From contig CAJFHG010000008.1 of NCBI GenBank assembly GCA_904379015.1, positions 23,662 through 87,661 on the forward strand: a stretch of DNA of 64,000 nt, written 5' to 3'. How positions within the stretch are numbered: position 1 is the stretch's first letter; each line of letters begins with the position of its first letter. A program made the position numbers and the translations under genes. The notes beneath the pieces are model-generated. The model did no database searches and was not told where the DNA came from. It was given only the letters and a program-made list of their open reading frames with translations. The stretch comes from Candidatus Paralachnospira caecorum (lineage in GTDB: Bacteria > Bacillota > Clostridia > Lachnospirales > Lachnospiraceae). Below are positions 53,418-62,132 of the stretch, in pieces.

Positions 53418-54152
53418 ATGAACCACACACAATCTCCCTCCGGCACCGTCCTGATCACCGGCGCTTCCAGAGGCATCGGAAAGGCGATCGCCCTCCGGAT
53501 GGCCCGGGAAGGCTTTTCCACCATTCTCTGCGCCAGACACCTGGAACCGCTGGAGGCAGTTCAGGAAGAAATCCGCTCTCTCGGCGCTTCCTGTGAAGCC
53601 TTCGCGGCCGATGTCTCAGATCCGGATCAGTGCCGCCGGCTTTTCTCCTCTCTCAAAAAAGAGCCGGACATTCTCATCAATAATGCCGGCATTTCTCATA
53701 TCGGACTGCTGCAGGACATGACGGACGAAGAATGGAACGCGATCATAAACACCAATCTTTCCTCCGTTTTTTACTGCTGCCGCCAGGTCATTCCATCCAT
53801 GGTCCGGGCCCGGAACGGGCGGATCCTCAACATTTCCTCTGTCTGGGGCAGTTGCGGCGCTTCCTGCGAGGCCGCTTACAGCGCTTCCAAAGGCGGAGTC
53901 AACAGCCTCACCCGCGCGCTGGCAAAAGAACTGGCGCCCTCCGGCATCCAGGTCAACGCTCTGGCCTGCGGCGCCATCGACACATCCATGAATGCCTTCC
54001 TTTCCCCGGAGGAACGGGACGCCCTGACGGAAGAGATTCCCGCCGGAAGGCTGGGCACACCGGAAGAAGCCGCCGGAATGGCGTTTCAGATCCTGACCGC
54101 CCCGTCTTACCTGACCGGCCAGATCATCACCCTGGACGGCGGCTGGCAGTGA
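53418..54152 (+). CDS. SDR-family oxidoreductase (FabG-like)
   Basis: 244 residues of the classical short-chain dehydrogenase family: NADP loop LITGASRGIGKAIALRMA, NNAG motif ILINNAGISHIGLLQDM, catalytic serine in LNISSVWGSCGA and YxxxK in AAYSASKGGVNSLTRALAKE, ending YLTGQIITLDGGWQ. Length and motifs are those of 3-oxoacyl-ACP reductases, but the gene stands alone, without fab neighbours, so another carbonyl substrate is possible. The ATG at 53418 follows AAAGGAG. Confidence 0.88.
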   Translation: MNHTQSPSGTVLITGASRGIGKAIALRMAREGFSTILCARHLEPLEAVQEEIRSLGASCEAFAADVSDPDQCRRLFSSLKKEPDILINNAGISHIGLLQDMTDEEWNAIINTNLSSVFYCCRQVIPSMVRARNGRILNISSVWGSCGASCEAAYSASKGGVNSLTRALAKELAPSGIQVNALACGAIDTSMNAFLSPEERDALTEEIPAGRLGTPEEAAGMAFQILTAPSYLTGQIITLDGGWQ

Positions 54153-54186
54153 CGCCGCCGTTCCGGCAGACCAGACCCGCATCTGA

Positions 54187-54837
54187 TCAGAACAGCAGGA
54201 TCCCGCCGTCCTTTCGGGCAAAATAAGGCCTTCCCACTTCCTCTGTCCGGGCTTTCGCGCCGGTAGCCTCTTTCACCCGCTTCAGAAACGCCCCCTCTTC
54301 TTCCTCCGGCACCAGGATCCGCAGCACCACAATATCCGTGTATTCTGTATCCAGAACAGGGAGCTGCATCTGACCCGCGATATACTGGATCTTTCCCAGC
54401 CCGTTGTAATCGCATGTGACCAGGAGCTCACAGCCCGGAACCTTTCTGATGATCACGCTGTTGTTCAATCCTTCCTGAACGGCCCTGGAATAGGCCCTCA
54501 CCAGACCGCCGGTTCCCAGCAGCGTACCGCCGAAATATCTTGTGACTACCACACATACATTGTGAACCTGCTCCCCCAGCAGCACATCCAGCATGGGCCT
54601 GCCTGCCGTGCCGCCCGGCTCCCCGTCGTCGCTGCATCTGGTCAGTTCGTTCCTGATCCCGATGGAAAAAGCGGTGCAGTTATGGGTGGCATTCCAGTAC
54701 TTCTTTCTCATCTCCTCTATAAAAGCAGCGGCCTCCGCCTCTTCCTTCACCGGCTTCACCGTCGCGATAAACCGTGATTTCTTTTCTGTGATCTCTCCTT
54801 CTCCGCCTTCATAAACTTCCAGATAACTTTCTCTCAT
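54187..54837 (-). CDS. yigZ: YigZ/IMPACT-family protein
   Basis: 216 residues. The N-terminal IMPACT domain: KKSRFIATVKPVKEEAEAAA, ATHNCTAFSIG, the signature DDGEPGGTAGRPMLDVLLGE and VTRYFGGTLLGTGGLVRAYS. A C-terminal DUF1949 ferredoxin-like domain follows (CDYNGLGKIQYIAGQMQLP). Role in bacteria is unsettled; eukaryotic IMPACT regulates GCN2. Convergent with the SDR gene. Confidence 0.88.
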   Translation of the reverse strand: MRESYLEVYEGGEGEITEKKSRFIATVKPVKEEAEAAAFIEEMRKKYWNATHNCTAFSIGIRNELTRCSDDGEPGGTAGRPMLDVLLGEQVHNVCVVVTRYFGGTLLGTGGLVRAYSRAVQEGLNNSVIIRKVPGCELLVTCDYNGLGKIQYIAGQMQLPVLDTEYTDIVVLRILVPEEEEGAFLKRVKEATGAKARTEEVGRPYFARKDGGILLF

Positions 54838-55069
54838 ATCCGCCTCCCTGAACGCTTTCTGTCCTGTTTGATCTGTCTGTTCCTGTTATCTGCTATTGTA
54901 ATATACCGGCTCCGTTCCGGCAACCGCAATCTGATCTGCCTTGTCCGCGCCTGCCATTTCTCCCTCCGCTGCGTCTTTCCGGAAATCCGTAATCTTACTG
55001 TAACAAATGTCCCCTTTATTTCATCTGTTTTTTTTGATATAATGTACAAAGATTTATGGAGGATTTTTT

Positions 55070-57847
55070 ATGAATTATGGAAAAAACGGTCTGCAGGAAC
55101 AGATCCGTTCCGTATCGTCCAGATCGGTGCGCCGGAAAACAAAGGCAGCTGTCATCACCTTTGAAGTCTGCCTGGGCAGCTTCTTTGCCCTGCTGATCCT
55201 GGCAATTTGCCTTGCCGTCGGCATGTTCCGCGGCATCCTCAATTCCGCTCCGGATCTGAACACGCTGGATATGTCTCCGGATGCGTCGGCCACGATCCTG
55301 TATGATTCTGACGGCAATGAGATCGAAACTCTGGTCATGGCCGGCTCCAACCGGCAGCCGGTGGAATATTCCGACCTTCCCCAAAACCTGATCAATGCCT
55401 TCGTCGCCATTGAAGATTCCCGTTTCTGGACCCACAACGGCGTAGATGTGAAGGGAATCGCCAGAGCCGCCCTTTCCGGCCTCACGTCCGGCGAATTCGA
55501 CCAGGGCGCCAGCACGATCACCCAGCAGCTCATCAAGAATGTCGCCTTCAACGGCGGCGCGGAACGTACGCTGGGCGAGCGGCTCAAGCGGAAAATCCAG
55601 GAACAGTATCTGGCTATTCAGCTGGAAAAGACCATGGACAAAACGATCATTCTGCAGAATTATCTGAATACCATCAACCTGGGCGCCAACACTCTGGGCG
55701 TAGAAGCGGCGTCAGAACGGTATTTTAACAAGACAGTCAGCGAGCTGAACCTGTCTGAGTGCGCGGTTCTCGCTGCCATCACGCAGAATCCCACCCGGTA
55801 CAATCCCATCACCAATCCGGAAGAAAATGCCAAACGGCGGAACATTGTCCTGGAAAACATGTATGAGCAGGGCTATATCAGCGAAGAAGAGATGGCTGCA
55901 GCCCAGACTGACGATGTTTATGTGCTGATCCAGGAGGTCAATGAAGCGAAAGCCAACGAGTCCTCCGTGTACAGCTATTTTGTGGACGAGACCATTGTGC
56001 AGGCCATTCAGGATCTGCAGGATCAGGCCGGCTACACAGAGACGGAGGCCCGCAATCTTCTTTACAGCGGCGGCCTGAAGATTTATACCACCCAGGATTC
56101 GGATCTCCAGGCCATTGTGGATGAAGAGATCTCCGATCCTTCCAATTACAGCGGCGTCATCCAGTACAGCTTCACCTACCGCCTGACGATCGACCACGCG
56201 GACGGCTCTTCCGACAATTATACAGAAGACAACGTCGAATCTTATCTGCGGAGTACCACCGGGACAGATGTGACCATGATCTTTGAAACGGAAGAGGAAA
56301 TCCGACAGTATGTGGAAGCATTCCGCGCCACTGTGATCGGCGCCGGCGACACGGTGCAGAATGAATGGCTGGACATCACCCTGCAGCCCCAGGCTTCCTG
56401 TGTGCTCATGGAGCAGGAAACCGGATACACCCGCGCCATCAGCGGCGGGCGGGGCGAAAAAACGACCAGCCTCAGCTTAAACCGCGCCACAGACAGTCTC
56501 CGGCAGCCCGGCTCCACCTTCAAAGTCCTGACAGCTTTCGCGCCGGCCCTGGACAGCTCCGGCGCCACCCTGGGAAGCGTTTATTACGACGCGCCCTATA
56601 CCCTCCAGGACAAGAGCTTTTCCAACTGGTGGGGCTCCGAATACGTGGGCTATGCCAATATCCGGGACGGCATCACCTATTCCATGAACATCGTCGCCCT
56701 GAAAACTCTGATGAATACCGTGACGCCCGAGCTCGGATATCAGTACGCGCTGGACTTCGGCATCACGTCTCTTGTGGAAAGTGAAACCAACGAAGACACC
56801 GGACAGGTTTACACGGACATCGGCCCCACCCTCTGTCTGGGCGGCGTTACCTACGGCGTCAGCAATCTGGAACTGACCGCCGCCTATTCGGCCATTGCCA
56901 ACAGGGGCGTTTATACCAAGCCGGTCTATTATACAAAGATCGTAGACAGCAGCGGACGGATCCTGGTAGACAACGAACGGAATCCGGAAACCCGCACAGT
57001 CATCAAAGAGTCCACTGCCTGGCTCCTGACCAACGCCATGGAAGATGTCTGTGAAACCTCTTACCTTTACGGACACAGCGATATCCGCTCCAGCGCCCCC
57101 CAGGCAAAAGTAGACGGAATGCCCACCGCCGGAAAAAGCGGAACCACAACGGACAACAATGATGTGTGGTTTGTGGGCTATACCCCCTACTATACCATGG
57201 GGCTGTGGCAGGGCTATGATGAAAACTCTCCCATGTCGACAGGCGAGGATGTCAAATCCATGTGGAACCGGATCATGACCCGGGCCTGCGAGGATCTTCC
57301 GGAGAAATCATTCCCGGAAATGCCGAACAACATCGAGTCTGCAACAATCTGCCGGAAGTCAGGCAAACTGGCTGTCCCCGGCACCTGCGACTGTGATCCT
57401 GAAGGAGATATGACCTACACCGAGTATTTTGCCAAGGGCACAGCGCCCACGGAGGTCTGCGACCACCATGTCAGAGTGACGGTATGCACCTACAGCGGTT
57501 CTCTGGCCACAGAATACTGTCCCGACTCCGCAAAAGAGATACGGATCTACCGGGTCCTGACCGACGACTCCACGGCCGGCATCACCGACGACACGCAGTA
57601 TCTTCTGCCCAGCGCCCTTCAGAACAGCGAGTGCTATATTCATACAGGCAGCGCCTTCCCTTTTATCAACCGGGATGAATCTGAGAGCAGCTCCGGTTCC
57701 GGCTCCGACGGCAGTTCCGGCTCCGGCCCGGACTCCGGTTCAGCGGGAAACGGCTCCGGAGGAAACAGTCTTACTGACAGACTGATGGACTTCTGGTCCT
57801 CTCTCTTTTCCAATGACAGCGAACCTGCTTCTGACCCGTCGGAATAA
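55070..57847 (+). CDS. Class A penicillin-binding protein (PBP1A type)
   Basis: 925 residues, bifunctional peptidoglycan synthase. A membrane helix lies at about 32-55. The GT51 glycosyltransferase has its catalytic glutamate in FVAIEDSRFWTHNGVD (E115), then GASTITQQLIKN and RKIQEQYLAIQLEK. The transpeptidase has S482-TFK, S538-MN and K689-SGT. Between them, about 340-440, is an inserted region. After the transpeptidase come a cysteine-containing extension and a Ser/Gly/Asp-rich tail from about 873. GGAGG precedes the ATG; a TATAAT lies just upstream, with a weak -35. Confidence 0.93.
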   Translation: MNYGKNGLQEQIRSVSSRSVRRKTKAAVITFEVCLGSFFALLILAICLAVGMFRGILNSAPDLNTLDMSPDASATILYDSDGNEIETLVMAGSNRQPVEYSDLPQNLINAFVAIEDSRFWTHNGVDVKGIARAALSGLTSGEFDQGASTITQQLIKNVAFNGGAERTLGERLKRKIQEQYLAIQLEKTMDKTIILQNYLNTINLGANTLGVEAASERYFNKTVSELNLSECAVLAAITQNPTRYNPITNPEENAKRRNIVLENMYEQGYISEEEMAAAQTDDVYVLIQEVNEAKANESSVYSYFVDETIVQAIQDLQDQAGYTETEARNLLYSGGLKIYTTQDSDLQAIVDEEISDPSNYSGVIQYSFTYRLTIDHADGSSDNYTEDNVESYLRSTTGTDVTMIFETEEEIRQYVEAFRATVIGAGDTVQNEWLDITLQPQASCVLMEQETGYTRAISGGRGEKTTSLSLNRATDSLRQPGSTFKVLTAFAPALDSSGATLGSVYYDAPYTLQDKSFSNWWGSEYVGYANIRDGITYSMNIVALKTLMNTVTPELGYQYALDFGITSLVESETNEDTGQVYTDIGPTLCLGGVTYGVSNLELTAAYSAIANRGVYTKPVYYTKIVDSSGRILVDNERNPETRTVIKESTAWLLTNAMEDVCETSYLYGHSDIRSSAPQAKVDGMPTAGKSGTTTDNNDVWFVGYTPYYTMGLWQGYDENSPMSTGEDVKSMWNRIMTRACEDLPEKSFPEMPNNIESATICRKSGKLAVPGTCDCDPEGDMTYTEYFAKGTAPTEVCDHHVRVTVCTYSGSLATEYCPDSAKEIRIYRVLTDDSTAGITDDTQYLLPSALQNSECYIHTGSAFPFINRDESESSSGSGSDGSSGSGPDSGSAGNGSGGNSLTDRLMDFWSSLFSNDSEPASDPSE

Positions 57848-57928
57848 ACAAAATCAATCTGAATAAAAACAATCCATACGGCACATACTTTTCCTGGAAT
57901 CGTTTAGAGACCGGAAAGGTTGTGCCGT

Positions 57929-58285
57929 ATGGATTATGTAAAAGCATTTTTGACAGGCGGCGTTATCTGCGCCCTTGTTCAGATCCTCATGGACAAAACA
58001 AAACTGATGCCGGGACGGATCATGGTCCTCCTGGTCTGCACCGGCGCTGCCCTGGGTTTTCTCGGAGTTTATGAGCCCTTCATTTCCTGGGCCGGCACCG
58101 GCGCCTCCGTGCCCCTGCTGGGCTTCGGCAACACCCTCTTCAAAGGCGTGAAAGAGAGCATTCAGGAACAGGGCGCGCTGGGGCTGTTCCTGGGCGGGCT
58201 GAAAGCCAGCGCCGCCGGCATCAGCAGCGCCCTGATCTTCGGCTATCTCGGCGCCCTGATCTTTGAGCCCAAAATGAAAGATTAA
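57929..58285 (+). CDS. spoVAE: Stage V sporulation protein AE
   Basis: 118 residues with three or four hydrophobic segments: MDYVKAFLTGGVICALVQIL, MDKTKLMPGRIMVLLVCTGA, GFGNTLFKGVKESIQEQGAL and GGLKASAAGISSALIFGYLG. This is the SpoVAE membrane protein of the SpoVA channel that moves dipicolinic acid into and out of spores. The usual partners spoVAC and spoVAD are not adjacent. The ATG at 57929 is nine bases after AAAGG. It suggests a spore-forming host. Confidence 0.85.
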   Translation: MDYVKAFLTGGVICALVQILMDKTKLMPGRIMVLLVCTGAALGFLGVYEPFISWAGTGASVPLLGFGNTLFKGVKESIQEQGALGLFLGGLKASAAGISSALIFGYLGALIFEPKMKD

Positions 58286-58310
58286 GCGCCGGCTTTTGCC
58301 GGCGCTTTTT
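58286..58310 (+). terminator. Terminator after spoVAE
   Basis: Perfect 8-bp stem GCGCCGGC / GCCGGCGC with a TTTT loop, followed by five T, directly after the stop codon. Confidence 0.92.
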
Positions 58311-58332
58311 CGTTGATCTTAACTGGATGCGG

Positions 58333-59598
58333 TCAGTAAAACACATGGTTTCCGATGATAATCCCTGTATATCCCGGCGCCACCATCCGGAAATGGAGGA
58401 GATTTCCAATATAGTTTTCTGTTCCGTTCATCGCTGCCTGGGCCGCCTGCATGCAGGTACTGTTGACTCCGTTCTGCAGAGCCCGGATATAACCGGCGCT
58501 TCCCCAGGGCGTGAACTGATAGGGCTGTGACAGAACGCCGATCATGGTATCCGGATAACGGCTGCTCTGAAGCCTGTTCATGATCACGTTTCCCACTGCC
58601 ACTTTTCCTTCCCACGGCTCAGTATTGGCCTCTCGGTAGATCATGGCCGCCATAAGCTCCAGATCACTGTAGGCTGAATAATCAAATCCTCCGGAGACAT
58701 CTTCATTTCCATTCCCCGGATCTTCTGTGTTCCCCGGATCCTCCGGCTCTGCCGGTTCTGTCTGGGCAGGCTCCCGGTCAGGCGCTTCCGGCTCGCGGAC
58801 AGGTTCCGTCTCTTCCGGCTGGTCAGGAACCGCCTCAGGAACCCCGCTGTCCGCTGTCAGCGTCTCGCTTTCCAGCGCGGCCATCCGCTCCTCCGCCTCA
58901 AGCTCCCTCTGCTGGAGCTCGGCCCTGTACTGCGCCAGCTGATTTTCGGCATCCTCCAGATCCCGGGCAGATTCCTCTATCTTCTGTCCCGTCTCTCCAA
59001 TGGCCGCCAGGATCTCATTCTGCTTTGTCTGAGTCTCGCTTACGATCCGGTCCAGCTCCTCCTGCTCTGCCAACAGGTCGCTTTCCTTCTGGGAGACCAG
59101 ATCCTTTGTCTCTTTATAAGCCGTCAGCATTCTCCTGTCATAGCTGGCCATTTCCATGGCATATTCCGCTTTATTTAAAATATCTGACAGGCTGTCTTCT
59201 GAAAAAATCAGGCTGAAAAAACCTGCGTCCCGGTTTTCATACATGTACTGGATCCGCTTTTTCATCGCCTCGTACTGTTCTTCTTCTGTCGCTCTGGCAT
59301 CCGCAAGCTCTGTACGCGTCTCAGAAAGACGCGCGTCCAGATCCGCCTGCTGTCCGGCCAGGTCTTCCAGATCACCGCCAAGTTCATCCAGCTGGGTATT
59401 CAGATCACTGAGATACCCCTCCAGCTGTCTCTGCGCCTCCTCCAGAGTCGTGGCCTGGGCTTCAGCGCTCTCCACCCGTTCACTGGCCTCTTCCAGACCA
59501 GTCCCGGCTGCCTGCACAGGCAGGATCTGCACCGCGCCGATTGCCGCAGACAAAAGCAGACAGACACACCCCCGGCTGCTTTTTCTGATTCTTTTCAT
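58333..59598 (-). CDS. Secreted coiled-coil protein with SleB-type cell wall hydrolase domain
   Basis: 421 residues. A signal peptide (to about residue 30, ending VQAAG) is followed by a long coiled coil (about 35-245, PcsB/CC-type heptads, LEEAQRQLEGYLSDLNTQLD and later) and a Pro/Glu-rich linker (about 250-300). The C-terminal Hydrolase_2/SleB domain carries LMAAMIYREANTEPWEGKVA, then VGNVIMNRLQSSRYPDTMIG, with the probable catalytic glutamate in YREAN. It cleaves peptidoglycan outside the membrane, as a germination-type or division-type hydrolase. The coiled coil suggests control by a membrane partner. Confidence 0.85.
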   Translation of the reverse strand: MKRIRKSSRGCVCLLLSAAIGAVQILPVQAAGTGLEEASERVESAEAQATTLEEAQRQLEGYLSDLNTQLDELGGDLEDLAGQQADLDARLSETRTELADARATEEEQYEAMKKRIQYMYENRDAGFFSLIFSEDSLSDILNKAEYAMEMASYDRRMLTAYKETKDLVSQKESDLLAEQEELDRIVSETQTKQNEILAAIGETGQKIEESARDLEDAENQLAQYRAELQQRELEAEERMAALESETLTADSGVPEAVPDQPEETEPVREPEAPDREPAQTEPAEPEDPGNTEDPGNGNEDVSGGFDYSAYSDLELMAAMIYREANTEPWEGKVAVGNVIMNRLQSSRYPDTMIGVLSQPYQFTPWGSAGYIRALQNGVNSTCMQAAQAAMNGTENYIGNLLHFRMVAPGYTGIIIGNHVFY

Positions 59599-59628
59599 AA
59601 AACACCTTTCGCTTTTGTATCATTCCCG

Positions 59629-60036
59629 TCAGATCGCTACGCTTCCTGTCTCTTCTCCGTTGATGACATAATATACGGTATTTTCTTCCACCTTCACATA
59701 CAGATCCATCGTCTGGATATCGCCGATCTTGTGCTTTCCGGCTGTCCAGTCTTTTTTCACCAGCGCGATGATATCTTTCTCAGAAATATCCTTTCCCATG
59801 TACTGTACCGAAAGGCTGGTTTTCATCTCTGCTTTCTTCGCGGTCTTCTTCGCAGCGGCCTTTCTTCCTCTGGTAGCCTTTGCAGGCTCTGCCTTTTCCG
59901 CGGCAGCAGCTTTCCTGTTCTCAGATTCCGCAGCTTCTGCTTCCTTTTTCGCAGACGCTGCTTCCTTCACTGCCTCCGCGCTCACCTCTTCTGTTTTGAC
60001 GGCTTCCTTTGCCGCCAGCGCTTTCTTTCTTACCAT
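59629..60036 (-). CDS. DUF6465-family protein with Ala/Lys-rich N-terminal region
   Basis: 135 residues. Residues about 1-70 are Ala-, Lys- and Glu-rich (MVRKKALAAKEAVKTEEVSA, RGRKAAAKKTAKKAE), like the tails of histone-like proteins. Residues 75-135 form a small conserved domain (LSVQYMGKDISEKDIIALVK, ENTVYYVINGEETGSVAI), which I recognise as DUF6465, frequent in Lachnospiraceae. Function unknown; nucleic-acid contact by the basic part is a guess. The ATG at 60036 follows GAGGAG. Confidence 0.75.
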   Translation of the reverse strand: MVRKKALAAKEAVKTEEVSAEAVKEAASAKKEAEAAESENRKAAAAEKAEPAKATRGRKAAAKKTAKKAEMKTSLSVQYMGKDISEKDIIALVKKDWTAGKHKIGDIQTMDLYVKVEENTVYYVINGEETGSVAI

Positions 60037-60192
60037 AATCTTACACACTCCTCGTTTTTTATTCACTATATTATGTCATTTCTCCGTTCTGCATTCTGAT
60101 CTGCAGCCCGGCACTGCCCTTATCATACTACACACAGCTCTGTTTTGCAAGTTTTCGCTGAAATACAAAGCTTTGCGGGCTTTCCCGGCTCG

Positions 60193-60627
60193 TCACAGCA
60201 GGCCGAAGAAACAGGAACCGCTTCTGACGCAGTCGTCCACTTCCTGCACCGTGATCCCGGCCAGCTTCTGCCAGCACAGTTCATTCAGCTCCTTATAAAG
60301 CCCATTGATGACGCCGACCACACCTCTGGCGATCTCGTCATCCTTCTTCATTCCGCTTATATGGCTGCTCACAGACACCACATCAGCGCCGAGGGCTTCG
60401 CAGATCTGTCTCAGATTGATCTCTTCCGCTCTCCAGATCATATAATATCCTCCGCTGGTTCCCTCCTTGGTGCCCACCAGCCCTTTTTTCCTCATCTTGG
60501 CCATCACCTTGCGGATCCTGACCGGATTGGTTCCAACCTTCTCAGCCAGCGTCTCACTGTCCAATGTTCCGCCTTGTCTGTTGAGCCAAATCATGGCATG
60601 TACTGCAATCGTAAATTCACTCGACAT
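60193..60627 (-). CDS. Rrf2-family transcriptional regulator
   Basis: 144 residues: winged helix with EFTIAVHAMIWLNRQGG, TLAEKVGTNPVRIRKVMAKM and KEGTSGGYYMIWRAEEINLR. It lacks the central three-cysteine Fe-S triad of IscR/NsrR (its cysteines are at 76, 118, 133 and 139), so it is a CymR/YwnA-like or otherwise non-IscR member. The ATG at 60627 is eight bases after AAAGGTGG. Strong own promoter at 60685-60714. Target genes are not evident. Confidence 0.85.
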   Translation of the reverse strand: MSSEFTIAVHAMIWLNRQGGTLDSETLAEKVGTNPVRIRKVMAKMRKKGLVGTKEGTSGGYYMIWRAEEINLRQICEALGADVVSVSSHISGMKKDDEIARGVVGVINGLYKELNELCWQKLAGITVQEVDDCVRSGSCFFGLL

Positions 60628-60684
60628 TTTATCAACCACCTTTTATTTATTCTCTGTCTTCAAAAGCACAGGGCCATTACTGTA

Positions 60685-60714
60685 ATTATATTCACTCTTC
60701 CTTTCTGTTGTCAA
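60685..60714 (-). promoter_or_regulatory. Sigma-A promoter of the Rrf2 gene
   Basis: On the minus strand, -35 TTGACA (60714-60709), 18-bp spacer, -10 TATAAT (60690-60685). With the terminator at 60836 this accounts for most of the gap 60628-60934; I see nothing else there. Confidence 0.75.
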
Positions 60715-60835
60715 GCATTCATATAAAAAAACCGCTTTATTCTGTCAAAAGTCTTTTTCCCGACAAATCCAGAGGAAATACAGATTCCATTCCGGCGGGA
60801 TTCCGCCTTTACTCAGCTGGATCCATCCGGCCTGT

Positions 60836-60884
60836 AAAAGGGGACAGCTGCTTTCCGGAAAAACCGGAAAACAGCTGTCCCCTT
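60836..60884 (-). terminator. Long-stem terminator of the ribokinase operon
   Basis: A 13-bp stem AAGGGGACAGCTG / CAGCTGTCCCCTT (60838-60850 with 60872-60884), extended inside by TTCCGG/CCGGAA, followed on the minus strand by TTTTAC. It is 50 bp beyond the last gene of the operon. Confidence 0.75.
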
Positions 60885-60934
60885 CTGAAATACAGCTTTG
60901 GTATATTTGTTCACGCGCCATCGCCTCTGCGCGG

Positions 60935-61339
60935 CTACGCGCATCCGATGGTCAGCAGAATATTGGAAAACACTCTTTTTTCTCCTGTCGAAATGGCCAG
61001 GACCACATCCGGCACACAGCAGGCGTCATAAAATTCATAACGGCCCATACCGGACAGCTCCAGCCCCAGCTCCTTTTTAAAATCCGCGAAGATTTCCGGC
61101 TCTGTCCCGTCTTCCGGCAGCATGACCTCCGCCTTTTCGATCTCCGCCACTGAATGAATGGCCTCAAGCACATCCGTAACCGTGGGAAGCCCGGCCATCA
61201 GCCCCAGATAGACTTTCTCAGCATCTCCGCTTTTCTCCGCCAGGGGATAATTGCCGTCCGCGATCAGCACCTTGCTGCCGTGTCCGCAGAGAGACAGTGC
61301 CTTCATGATCCCCGGATGAATACATTTTGTTGTAAGCAT
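60935..61339 (-). CDS. RbsD/FucU-family sugar mutarotase
   Basis: 134 residues. H20 and D28 lie in LCGHGSKVLIADGNYPLAEK, closer to FucU (L-fucose mutarotase; GHGD-type motif with N-[FY]-P) than to RbsD. YEFYDACCVPDVVLAISTGE is the second active-site stretch. Mutarotases of this family speed the exchange between anomers or ring forms so that a kinase or isomerase gets its substrate. It is last in the ribokinase, SIS, aldolase operon, 13 bp after the aldolase. Confidence 0.85.
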   Translation of the reverse strand: MLTTKCIHPGIMKALSLCGHGSKVLIADGNYPLAEKSGDAEKVYLGLMAGLPTVTDVLEAIHSVAEIEKAEVMLPEDGTEPEIFADFKKELGLELSGMGRYEFYDACCVPDVVLAISTGEKRVFSNILLTIGCA

Positions 61340-61352
61340 AACCTTTCTCCTC

Positions 61353-62132
61353 CTATTTTCTTTCTGATCCGCGGCCCTTCACCGCCGCGGTCAGCTGTCC
61401 CGCGCAGGCCGCCACAAATCCGTACTCGGAACCGGCTGACGCAAACTGGACGCCCCGCTTTTTCCACGCGAGGACTGTCTCTCCGTCACAGGCGCCCAGG
61501 GAAACACCGACCGGCACGCCCCGTTTCCGGCACACCTCTATGGTCCTGCCGATCAGCTCCTGCACCTCGTCACAGTCCATATCCCCCAGCCGGCCAATGG
61601 ATCCGGAAAGATCACAGGGGCCCAGGATCACACCGTCAATTCCGTCCACCTCCAGGATTGCTTCCAGACTGCGCACCGCCTCGACATGTTCCGCCTGAAC
61701 AAAACGGCAGACTCTTCCGCGGGCTGACGCGAGATACTCCTCCGTGCGCTCCAGTCCGTACCCGGCTGCCCTGACCGGTCCGTATCCCCGCTTTCCATCC
61801 GGCGGATACAGACAGGCATCCATGGCCTTCCTGGCTTCTTCCGGAGAATTGATATTGGGAAATATGATTCCGTCCGGCCCCGCGTCCAGTACCCGTTTCG
61901 CCAGATAAGGCTCGTTCTGGGGCACCCGCACGATGGCCGGGCAGCCGGCCGCCGCCGCGGCGATCAGATGCATCTGAAGTGTCCGGTAATCCACCGCCGT
62001 ATGTTCTGTATCGATCCACAGATAATCAAATCCGCATCTGCCGGCAAGCTCCGTGAGCGACGGCTCTCCGGTATGAATATGGGTTCCGAGAAGAAATTCG
62101 CCGCTGTTCAAACGCTCTCTCAGTGATTTCAT
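61353..62132 (-). CDS. HpcH/HpaI-family class II aldolase
   Basis: 259 residues. All residues of E. coli HpaI can be placed one position earlier: H44 (DTEHTAVDYR), R69 (IVRVPQNEP), E148 (VQAEHVEAV) and D174 (GPCDLSGSIG). The helical GYGPVRAAGYG segment is also present. The family makes or splits pyruvate aldols of 2-keto-3-deoxy acids with a divalent metal. Its start overlaps the SIS gene stop by four bases (ATGA), with GAGGAGG upstream. Why a pyruvate aldolase sits with a pentose-type kinase and isomerase is unclear. Confidence 0.87.
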   Translation of the reverse strand: MKSLRERLNSGEFLLGTHIHTGEPSLTELAGRCGFDYLWIDTEHTAVDYRTLQMHLIAAAAAGCPAIVRVPQNEPYLAKRVLDAGPDGIIFPNINSPEEARKAMDACLYPPDGKRGYGPVRAAGYGLERTEEYLASARGRVCRFVQAEHVEAVRSLEAILEVDGIDGVILGPCDLSGSIGRLGDMDCDEVQELIGRTIEVCRKRGVPVGVSLGACDGETVLAWKKRGVQFASAGSEYGFVAACAGQLTAAVKGRGSERK

